This document shows, piece after piece, positions 55,081 through 64,000 of a stretch of DNA of 64,000 nt. Origin of the DNA: Triops longicaudatus (taxonomy: Eukaryota; Arthropoda; Branchiopoda; Notostraca; Triopsidae); assembly GCA_022885665.1 (NCBI GenBank), contig JAGQDJ010000053.1, positions 389,663 through 453,662 on the forward strand, given 5' to 3'. The stretch's first letter is position 1. Every line of letters begins with the position of its first letter. The notes below the pieces were generated by a model that did not search any database, was not told the origin of the DNA, and saw nothing but the letters and a program-made list of their open reading frames with translations. A program made the translations under genes and the position numbers.

Positions 55081-56385
55081 TTACGTAGGTGAAGTTTGCA
55101 GTAAGACGATAAGGTAAGTTGTGACGAGACCTGTCATGGACAATAAGGTGCGTGTTGAAATCGTAAAGAGGTTAAGAGGAGCCGGGACCCAATTTTTGAG
55201 CCTTAAATGATGCAGGAAATTTTGATAAAGGCGTTGCTCTTTATCGCTTAAATTATCCCAGTGCTGAATTTGAGCATTACTTATGGCTGTTTGAAATTCG
55301 TCAAATTTATTTGGTAGGGTGGTGCACAAGTGGGTCAGAATGATAAGTTTGAGGGTCAGAAAAATGAATCCAAAGTTCGTCATTATCTGCATGATTGGTT
55401 CGTTAAACAGTTTTTCTATCACATTTAGGGGCTTTGAAGACATAAAAACAAAATAGCCTGATAAACAAAGAGTCAGAAACGAAACGGAGTAACTTGTGAA
55501 GAGTACAATGCCGAACAACGCTTGAGCTTGCTTCACGAGCTCACTGAGTATTTCCGTACTCTTCCACATTTTTTTTATTATACCCTCGTACGATAAAGTT
55601 GTCGTTAAACTCCTTTCTTGTATACCTGTGCATCGGATATGGCATTTGTGTGCTACACAGTTGCTCAAGTAATCCGTTAAAGTGTCCATACGAAGATTTC
55701 GTTTTTCGATTAAAGAATTAGTATCATTCATGAACACCTTTTCTATTTTTGTAAGCGTAATTGCCATGTGGTGAAATACATAAGTGCTCATGTGCTCCCC
55801 GAAGACTCCAGTCAGCACTGCGTAAAAGTAGACCACCATTTCGAAGGTAAAGCAAGTGTGAAACGTTGCAGATTTATCAGGGTCTAGACGCATGGCGATA
55901 GATGGAAACCGCTCTGTGTAGTAGTACCAGAGGAAAGTCAGGGAGACAGTTGTTCCACACACGTGACTAATTGCCATCACTGAAAGCCAGTGGGAGCGAT
56001 TTGTATACGCGCCTTCTGTGGCATGCTGATGTTCTAGGTGCTTCTCTAAGAGCGCCCAATCTTGCAAGAAATTAGAGATGGCGGCACGTTTCCAGTTAAA
56101 AGCGACCAACGTAGCTAGAGCAAGTGGAAACGTGAGATACTTGACCAGTGTTATGAGGCATTCCTGGACGTTCGTGAGGCTAGTCCCGAGGAAATATAAA
56201 CAGAAACCAAGCTCGACGCATAGACCACATCCCACTATTAAAACGGCTGTGTAGCGTAAATAGAAACTGAAGCCAGTGCATCGTGTTGGATATTCCCAAG
56301 GAATTATCGCACCAGTTCTCGTAATTAACTTGTATATGGGTGCTACATTTCGTTGTAAAGGAATGGTGTATTCGTCGTCAAGCAT
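55081..56385 (-). CDS. Gustatory receptor 2 (7tm_7 family), intact
   Basis: A single-exon frame of 434 codons from ATG at 56385 to the stop at 55081. The N-terminus LDDEYTIPLQRNVAPIYKLI is shared with pseudogene 1. Membrane segments include YTAVLIVGCGLCVELGFCLY, LVKYLTFPLALATLVAFNW, SVMAISHVCGTTVSLTFLWY, TFEMVVYFYAVLTGVFGEH, LFGIVLFTSYSVSFLTLCLSG and FGFIFLTLKLIILTHL. The tail NWVPAPLNLFTIST leads to VTTYLIVLLQTSPT, which fits the canonical TYhhhhLQ motif. Clearly diverged from receptor 1 but with the same length and blocks (KxEKVFMND versus KIQKAFFAD after the fourth segment). Ligand unknown. Confidence 0.92.
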   Translation of the reverse strand: MLDDEYTIPLQRNVAPIYKLITRTGAIIPWEYPTRCTGFSFYLRYTAVLIVGCGLCVELGFCLYFLGTSLTNVQECLITLVKYLTFPLALATLVAFNWKRAAISNFLQDWALLEKHLEHQHATEGAYTNRSHWLSVMAISHVCGTTVSLTFLWYYYTERFPSIAMRLDPDKSATFHTCFTFEMVVYFYAVLTGVFGEHMSTYVFHHMAITLTKIEKVFMNDTNSLIEKRNLRMDTLTDYLSNCVAHKCHIRCTGIQERSLTTTLSYEGIIKKMWKSTEILSELVKQAQALFGIVLFTSYSVSFLTLCLSGYFVFMSSKPLNVIEKLFNEPIMQIMTNFGFIFLTLKLIILTHLCTTLPNKFDEFQTAISNAQIQHWDNLSDKEQRLYQNFLHHLRLKNWVPAPLNLFTISTRTLLSMTGLVTTYLIVLLQTSPT

Positions 56386-56859
56386 GTCTGACTTACAGTT
56401 GGGTGAAGACCTTTCGAAGAACTGAGCTGGTTTGTCGAGGTAACGTTCAAACGGGTTGGGACCTTCCTAATTAATTTGTAAGATACCAAATCAATACATT
56501 GAAAAATGGTTTACTTTTAATTTTCTTAGAAGCTTCTTTAGAAGATTGACACGCGCTAAGCTTAACTAGTAAACCATGACTTGCAACTACAGTTTTATTT
56601 CAATTATTTCACATATGGTTAGTTTGGTTTCCTTCCATCGGAAGAAAAGTTCTACGAGAAAATTTTTGAAATGGACAAAGGCAACAAAACTTAAGTGATA
56701 ATCTACCTTACCCCTGTGAACAGCGAAAGGGGTAGAGATAAGTCGCAAGTAGCGAGAGAAATGCAAAGCTACGGCAAGGAAAAATAGGAGTTGATTGTTT
56801 TGATGCAAGCTCTGTTAACTTATTTTTCCGTTGGCTAATTTGTTGTTAGTAAGTTATTC

Positions 56860-56890
<31 letters not shown>

Positions 56891-58388
56891 GTTTACACTG
56901 TCCTAGATCTAGATTAGGAACGTCAACGTATACCAGACCCCTGCCGTTGTAAAAGTGTAAGTACGGGCAATCATTTTTAGACAGAGCTACCTACCAAGCG
57001 AACGAAATTTTTAGTTATCGTCCTCAAAGTATTCCTACTAGAGTCGGTCAGGAAAAAGGAATAGAAAGGAGGACTAACTACGTTGTCTTGAACAAAATCG
57101 TCCTTACCTTCTAATCCTTTTCCTCTACTGGTCCCGTCCCAGAGCTGAACGAGCGCGAGCCCGCTCAAAAAGCACTCAGCGTGTTGCACTAGTACAGTGG
57201 CGTTGCCTAACGGCCAATAATTAAAAGCTAGCGGTGAAAGCAAAGAAGCATCGAAAGCAGTATTTCGGATAGGTCACTTTTTGGTAAAGTATTTATCCTT
57301 TCTTTACTAACTTCTGTCCGTAACTTGAGAAATGGAATAGAACCCGGATAGGAATTGGCAAATAAGGTGGAAAAAATGCCGTTCGAAAGAGACCCGTTAC
57401 GAAACACAGATCGAAAACATTACATACATATTCACACACAAAAAAAAACAGTGCTGTTGTACAGTGATTATGCTGAAGAAAAATAGCGATTAAATTTTCT
57501 TAAAGCTTGCTTCTAGGAAGGTCTTCAGCCTGACAGAATTGAAATGTGAAAATAGTTTATATTTTTATCTTTATTTTCTTCCACATTAATAGCGTGTGCT
57601 CGTATTTTCGCATTAATGCGCACTGAGTTTTCTAAACGCAGTGTTACGCTGTGGTTGAAAAACTCAGTGCACATTAGCTTTCCCAAAGGAACTCACCATC
57701 AGTGCGAAGAGATCATAAGGGAGCCTTTATGATCACACCGCTATAATTCAAGAAAATCATGGAATTTTCCATTCTTGCAAAGCTTATGCTAAGTTCAGAC
57801 TAATTGTACAACTTTACGTAGGCAGATTTTTAGGAAAAAATTATAACAATTCGTCCTCATTGGAGTTGCGGAGATATTGTAAGCTTGCGGACGCACTATT
57901 GATCAACTATCTTGAAAAGTCGGGCTCATTGAGGTGTATACTGGTGCGCCTTTTATTTGTAAGTTCTTAGATATATTACATTGTGTTTCCATTTCAGGTG
58001 AGTTGCACGACACATTGTGCATTCTTGCATGTGTATCAATTTGTGTGGCAGCAGAGCCTCAGTTCCACGAACTCACATTTATGGCGTCGGGAATGATTGA
58101 CAAGTTGTTGATGTCATAATTAGAACATTCTTTACAAAATGGTGTTTTTTGTAGCAGAAAACAGAATTGCTACTCGTAGTAGATTTTAAGCAGCAAAGTA
58201 CGCACAATCGAGTTTACCGGCCACCGTCCCCATCTGTTCGTTCGAGGCTTTGCTGTGCTAAAACCGTAAGATTGGTAACTAAAAGTAAGAATTGGATCAG
58301 AGAGATGCTAGTGGCAGGAAATGCGTCGTCATGTTTCAGTTGCCGAGCTTTTTCCGTTGTCATTTAGGGTTGCACAAGTCGTAGCGAA
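56386..58388. other. Intergenic, 2 kb
   Basis: No gene supported. Contains a 27-base T run at 56863-56889 and AT-rich sequence. Right end holds the 3' flank of gene D. Confidence 0.4.
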
Positions 58389-59323
58389 TTATTTTTTTCT
58401 AACATAGCCCTCAGTCGTCGAGGCGATTTGAGATTCTTGTCCTGTGAAGAAACAAAAGTTAAACTACCAAGCAACGAATTAAATTATAGGCAAAAACGCA
58501 CTATTAACCGTTCTTTACTCTTTCGTTTGTCATTCGTCACGATATTGACGAGAAAATTGTGCCAAGGAAATATTTGTGCCTACAATTAAGACGTATTTAA
58601 TGGGGTAATCTACTTACTGCCCTGTGCATATGCTTCACCGCTGTTCTGGCTCGGCTGAACTGAAATAGTTCAATAAGCCTATCACTTTTACATATCCGAG
58701 TTTGTTTTCTTACGGAAATAAGAGTGGGACTTACGTGAGTACTGGCCGTAGTGGTTGCCGTTATCGGTGTGATTTCTCTGAGGAAGGACGGTCGGGCCGC
58801 AGTAGCACTTTTTCATAGGGGGGCAAACTTCTCCTGAGTTTTCACCGCTGTTACTTCCGTTGCTGTTGTTGTCAGTTTCACCGCTGTCATGGGCTTGATC
58901 ATAGTTAGTGTCGTTGCTAAAGCCCCCCGTAGTATTTTCCGTGCTGTGATTGTCTATAATTTCGTTACTGCTGGGTCGTGTCTCGTTACCGGTGCCAATT
59001 GGATTGTCAGTGCTGGCATTTGCTGGAGCAAAACTACCGTCTGTATTTGCAGTGTTTTCATCTCTCGAGCTAAAAGGCGTCGAAGTCTCTCGGTTAACAC
59101 GATTCTTTGAAAACGAATCCACATCCCATTTCCTTGCTGAATGTTTTAGTTTAACATCATTCTGTTCACCGTACCTTAATTTCGCAGCAATCTGTTAAAA
59201 TCCAATACAAAAGTGCTAATTAGTTTGACAGCAAAATTGAGTTTTCTTGAGTCTTACTTCAGAGGTTGCCACGCAGAACAACAGAAAACAAACGTAGACA
59301 GAATAGCGCGTGATTGGCATCAT
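58389..59323 (-). CDS. Secreted KCxC-family protein D, Asn/Ser/Asp-rich (unrecognised)
   Basis: Four exons: 59323-59258, 59191-58735, 58659-58618, 58441-58389 (TAA). In frame, 205 residues. Exon 1 is a 22-codon signal peptide (MMPITRYSVYVCFLLFCVA) in phase 0. Exon 2 starts basic (RYGEQNDVKLKHSARKWD). It then becomes a low-complexity Asn/Ser/Thr/Asp/Gly stretch with many potential N-glycosylation sites (NAST, NETR, NHST, NNSNGSNSGENSG), followed by the cysteine motif CPPMKKCYCGP and a phase-1 donor. Two short exons end in ASTTEGYVRKK. The signal-peptide-only first exon, the phase pattern, the KCxC motif just before the phase-1 junction and the TTEGY tail link it to genes A and B. Function unknown. 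Confidence 0.75.
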
Positions 59324-60519
59324 TTCTGGTCTAGTGTATGTGACCAATTGGATGAGCCTGGAGCTGAAAATTCGTCTTTTATAAGGGTAACCAGGACGTC
59401 ACCTGTCACACATGTGTCTACGCGAAGTAGCTTCGTTTACCCTTTCAGGTTTTGTGGATGAAAATTATCTACACATGTGCCAAATTGATACATTTCCTCT
59501 CGTTTCTGACACATTTTATAACCAATAGGTTTACATGTAATAGTAATTGTCCGAACTCGTTCATCAGATTTGGGATTGATTTCACTTCTAATGAGGAAGT
59601 AGAGTTGTTTGTTTCGCTGAATCGATCAGCGTATATTTTGCACAACTTTTCTTGCCATATAGTACAAATCTGTTAGGGACAAAAGTCTTGAATAAAACTA
59701 GGAAGCACGATGACTTGAAGGTGTTTAATAGTATAAGTAAGTTTGTCTAAGATTGGTCAAATTATTGTGATACCTTGTTTATATGAAAAATATAGCTTGT
59801 ATTAGTATGAAGAACGTAGCTACGGGGGGTTAACGGAGTCCTATCCACCCGACTGAAAATTTTTGAATGCGGCACTGGTTAGTTTTGGTTTAATGAGATG
59901 TGCGTCATCAGCTGTAACTAAGTCACTATGAAGATTGTTATGAACTATGGTCGAAACGCTTAGTAGCGTCATAATGACGATAACTGTTATGTCAGATTTT
60001 CTAAGAGTTTGCGGACTGACAGTGCCCAGTCGTCATGGTAGTGTTTTTTTAGAGCTTTTAGTGCTCCACTTTATTGCACAGCAGGGCTTCGATTTTTCAG
60101 CAAGTATTATGGACACGAAATTGCGGCGGTTGCCGCACAACACCTTCACTTACATACTTTATTGTTTCGTTGCTTAAATTTGTTCATTGGTTGTAACTAT
60201 TTCTGTCCTGTCAACCGCACTTGGGTCCAAACAGGTTGACAAACCCTGAATTCTACTTGTACATAAATCTACGTGCACGTGTAGAATCATGTAATGCGTG
60301 CAGAAATCTGAAATCTATTTCCCGTAGAGTATGAATTTATCACAGTTTAGTGCAATATTGTTTAATGGATTTTTTTTATTTATGAATGTATTGTAAGGTT
60401 TTCGTGCATTAATAAAGAGATCCACATTTGATCACTAGGAAGTAAGACAAAGAGGATTTAAGAACTTATATTTCTATATTATCTATGCGAGCAGAGTTTT
60501 CAAATTTCCGCCCTCTTAC
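59324..60519. other. Intergenic between gene D and receptor pseudogene 3
   Basis: Apart from the possible TATA box, no gene or repeat is supported. Confidence 0.35.
59376..59383 (-). promoter_or_regulatory. Possible TATA box of gene D
   Basis: TATAAAAG on the minus strand, 53-60 bases upstream of the gene D start codon. That leaves room for a start site about 30 bases downstream and a short leader. Confidence 0.4.
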
Positions 60520-61756
60520 TATATTGAGTAACGGTTTGCAGTAAGACTACTAAAATAGGTCGAAATTAACCTAATGGTCAAGAGAGTAATTTTGTCCATA
60601 GTGAAAAGTCCCATTAGCATAAGGGCCAAGACTTGAAGATGCAAATGGTTCATCAATGACGGAATAGCTGGAGTTGCTAATGACCTTCTGGAATTCATTA
60701 AATTGTTGTGTCATGCTGCTTCGCAAAGTACTCATAGCGAACAATTTGCCTGTAAATAATAACACGTCACCAGCCGTATAGTCTGTATTAATGGTGTCTT
60801 GCAATAATTCATCCTTGTAGTTCATAGAGCGAATGATTTAGAAAACGCACATAACTAAGGCTGCACATGATAACAAATGGAACAAAATAGATAGCAAGAA
60901 GAATGGCACCGAAAAGTGGCTGTGTTTTCTCTACAAATTGATTGAAATATTCAACATTAATCCATAATATCTTTACGATGTCACTGTAAGAACTGCATAC
61001 ACTGTTGAAGTCTTAATTTTGGGAAGTTTGAAGTGTCAATTTGCGAAATAAGTGAGAAATACTAGCAGAATGCATGACGGACTCCAGAAAAGTTGTCCCT
61101 TCATTATTGTCTCTGAAAAAATGCATGTGTCTGATTTTTTTTTTTATTATTTTTACTAAAGAGCAAGTGAGTTGACGGTATACGTAACAAGCTGTAATTT
61201 TTCCGAAGCAACAAAGCACGTTGCCTGGTAATTTAAAGTTAACTCGAGAGTCTCAAAATATAAAAGGCGAGAGACGTTTCTTGGGCAAGGTAACTTGAAA
61301 GAGAAGAGAAATTGTCTGCATCTTCCAATGTTAGGCACACACAAGACACTGACACTGATACAACGTAAATACAAAAGATTACAGTAAAAAGCAGTAAGCG
61401 GTTCGTATGAGTTGGCCTATCGTATGGGTTGGCCTACCAGGAAAATGAAACTTTGAGGATACAAAAGATACTGAAACAGTATCCAAACAAATTCTTGTGC
61501 CCTAGAAATGCTGGACAGCTTGGTTACCACAGGGTAAACAAAGTAAATTGACATAATTAGTAAGCCGGATCCGATCAAAAATATACCGCGTAACGTAGCA
61601 GAATGCGCAGCTAATATATTTCGGTGGGTCACTAAAAATTAGCAATCCACCTATTGCAATCAGAAGTTTATATAGAGGAGTGATAATGCGCAACCTGCAA
61701 GAGGATAATATAACAATTGGCAACAATCGCGGAGAATAGCTGTAGTGTAGACTCAT
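60520..61756 (-). pseudogene. Gustatory receptor pseudogene 3
   Basis: The start MSLHYSYSPRLL with PLYKLLIAIGGLLIFSDPPKYIS corresponds to the N-terminal block of receptor 2 (IYKLITRTGAIIPWEYP). It then continues in other frames: LRGIFLIGSGLLIMSIYFVYPVV, LLYPQSFIFLVGQPIR, CCFGKITACYVYRQLTCSLVKI, QFNEFQKVISN. A degenerate tail GLFTMDKITLLTIRLISTYFSS carries the TY signature. Multiple frame changes and stops; intact relatives are intronless, so introns do not explain them. More diverged than pseudogenes 1 and 2. Confidence 0.75.
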
Positions 61757-64000
61757 GGTTTTGTCTAAATACGATGAAAGCTTTTTTGAAAACTAATACG
61801 TCCGTAAGTGCTTATATTCATTTCTGGCCTTTGCTAGTATCGCTGTCTTCTGGTTTACTTCATTTTATAGTGTTTATTTGCGATACCTCGCGGTGCTTCT
61901 GTTTTGAGTAGGGTTGCCAGGGACAACATCATAATCATTGCTTTGCATTGTAACAAGCCGACTGGGAACAACGCCCATAAGCTTTTTGCAGTTTGTTATT
62001 CATAAATGGAAAGAGTAATAAATAACCGATTTCTATTGATCTTTTATTACGGCCGCCGTGAGCGGCCATAACCGACAGATAACCAGTGGAATACTCCACG
62101 TTGTAACCGGAATATTTTTGCAGGGGGTACTTCCACACATGTCCGTTGCAAATTTTTTTTTTGGTTGGGATTTACATGCAATTTTATTGGTCATTTGATG
62201 TTCGCCTATGTCCACCATTATAAAATGAAAATTTCGGCGGAGGGGAGGGGCGCTTAACCCCTTAATCACATGGCTACGGGCCTGCTTCGACAGAAAAGAA
62301 GGGGTGTTTTTACAGAATAATTGATACCATTCAATGACACAGCTCCTAACTACCGATATTTCAGGTATTGTACAAGTAGTAGGACAGCCTTTTGAAGTTT
62401 AAGAAAAGAAAAGGTGTGGTATACAAAAGAAACGAAGACCTGAGAGAAAGGAAGAACTGAGCGAAGTGGCATGAAACGTGGAAATTAATTCCACAACAAA
62501 AGCAGCATAGTAGGCCTATGTGAAAAAGATCAATTGTAACCAATTTAGAAAACGTCATGAAGTACTTGTTATGGTCAAGAGATCTTAAAGCCTAGCAAAG
62601 TTTCGTCGTAACGGGATAGTATACTTTTAGCTGAAGCCATAGCTTGTGTCAAGTTTCAAAATACAAGGGTAGCTGTGGGTATATAAATTTATTACTCAGC
62701 TTTTCTAATTGTAATGAGGTCAGTAGCCGTGGAAAGCTGAACGCTGTCATTTATATGCTTGCTATGCGATGAGTCGTGGTAATGCAGTACAAACACGTTA
62801 ACGACAAACTCGCTAATGTTAATTTGCTGTCCCCATCGTTGCGAAGGACGCCGGCTTTAACGCGGAGATAAATTTCATCTTACAGACTTCCAATTGCGTC
62901 ACCGTAGGGCAGTAGCTTGCCATGTTCTCTCTCTGTCGTCACTTTTGTGTAAGACATCGAATGTATTTCATAAGATATTCCAGATTCTTAGCTTAGATTT
63001 GAGATCAATAAAAAAAATAACTCAATCAAGTCTAGTAGGCACACGTATTTACAGATCAATTGTCAGGAATTTTTAAAGGTATTCGAGGTATACTTTATTT
63101 TGTTGTATATTTTTGCATAGTTTTGTTCGTTCTGTTTTCTTAGACCTTAAGATCTTTTGTCGTATTCTCACGCCAGTTTCGTTTAATTGTCTCAATTTAC
63201 TTTAGTTTCCCCTGTTGTGTCCCGCACCCTTGGTTTCTCAGATAGTGAAAGTGATTCCCAGAAACAAAGGAAGCTAATTTGATTTACCTTGTGTAGAGAT
63301 GCAATAAAGTGAGAGTCAGGTCAACAGGAGAAGGCGAAAAAGGTTGCAAGGGAGAGTTTGTATGTGACTGTTGAATGTCGTGAAGAGTTATTTTCTAATA
63401 ACCATTAGACTAGACCCACAAACACTGTGTTTCCAACTCAGTTAATCAAGTATCCTTGGTTGTTACCGTCACTGGTCAAATTATGCCAGTTAATATTTTA
63501 GGACGTAACAGTATTTTAATCATATTTTTGTTCTTTGTATTTCTTTGTATTGTTTGTTTCTTAAACATGTTTTTAGAGAGAGGAAACAATACGCATTTCT
63601 ATTTGGCATTTGACATTCACCTCAACTATATAGCCAAACGATACGACATAAACTTACTTTATCATACTCAGTCAAGCACTCGTCCACGAATGCCTGGCAA
63701 CATGAATGCTGACATGTAACTGGAACACGTGTTGTTTACGCCTGTTGCATTTCGTGCAAATTATGTAGAGCTTTGCAAGTAGTAATTACGTACAGCAGCC
63801 TTTAGTTGTTTTTGCGTTATAGACGGCAAAAGAGCTTGGTTAGTTCACGTTGACATGCAAAGCTTTAAGCGTAATTCTCCATTCGTTTCTTTTGTCCAGC
63901 GTAGGGTGTCGCCGCCAGAATCGCGCTAACGGCGACAGGGAAGTGTTCTGTTTTTATAAGGCAATTTGCTCACTTCAGCTAATTTTGATGTAGCGAAATA
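61757..64000. other. Intergenic to window end
   Basis: No gene supported. A small open frame at 63456-63719 (+) with one hydrophobic stretch is unsupported. A repeat copy lies at about 62190-62285. Confidence 0.35.
62190..62285 (-). repeat. GCCGTACCCAGG repeat family, degenerate copy
   Basis: Read on the minus strand it has AAATTTTCATTTTATAATGG and GGACATAGG after a C-rich block. This matches the interior of the copies near 40485 and 40566 in order. Boundaries approximate. Confidence 0.4.

Noticed and set aside
63456..63719. 87-codon frame with one hydrophobic stretch near the window end
   Set aside because: No ATG context, neighbours or similarity to support a gene; AT-rich region where such frames are expected by chance.
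1..64000. Prokaryotic features such as operons, CRISPR arrays or ribosome binding sites, and integrated viral genes
   Set aside because: The window is spliced metazoan DNA. No regularly spaced repeats and no recognisable viral or retroelement protein was found.

Overview
This window is nuclear DNA from an animal, almost certainly an arthropod. Almost every gene is split by short GT-AG introns (often 50-90 bp). The proteins are metazoan orthologues (syntenin, varicose/MPP, FBXO25/32, RPP30, TMEM65). The right half carries insect/crustacean-type gustatory receptors ending in the TY-h-h-h-L-L signature. A SEFIR (IL-17 receptor type) protein and an ANKRD29-like gene, neither of which I associate with the best-known insect models, make a crustacean or basal hexapod plausible. 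That taxonomic refinement is inference.

Left part (1-33,900) is a gene-dense housekeeping block. In order: the 3' end of TRIT1 (+); FBXO25/32-like F-box (-); PDSS1 (-) divergent from mRpL32 (+); HADHB (-) tightly convergent with mRpL32 and divergent from syntenin (+); an ANKRD29-like ankyrin gene (-); a 6.5-kb gene-poor stretch; an unrecognised 652-codon Ser/Lys-rich ORF; varicose (+); RPP30 (-) divergent from TMEM65 (+); and two identical tRNA-Arg(CCT) genes. I worked out exon boundaries by hand and checked that splice phases join in frame.

Right part (34,800-64,000) is an accessory region of lower gene density, and every gene in it lies on the minus strand. It holds a tandem array of three related genes (A, B, C), with a fourth (D) 15 kb away. 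They encode secreted proteins of an unrecognised family. Each has a first exon that is just a signal peptide ending in phase 0, then a basic or Ser/Thr-rich exon (three of four with a KCxC cysteine motif), then a tail of the TTEDYY type. Between C and D sit the SEFIR receptor and a gustatory receptor cluster: two intact intronless genes and three pseudogenes. One pseudogene is interrupted at codon 7 by an ~830-bp hAT-like element that itself carries a nested inverted-repeat element.

Several short non-autonomous transposons are visible, including a 176-bp hAT-type MITE with a perfect 8-bp target duplication, a 394-bp pogo-like element with TA duplication, and a dispersed GCCGTACCCAGG-ended family. 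The most promising undescribed items are the secreted KCxC/DYY family, the repeat-motif ORF beside varicose, and the SEFIR receptor embedded among lineage-specific genes.
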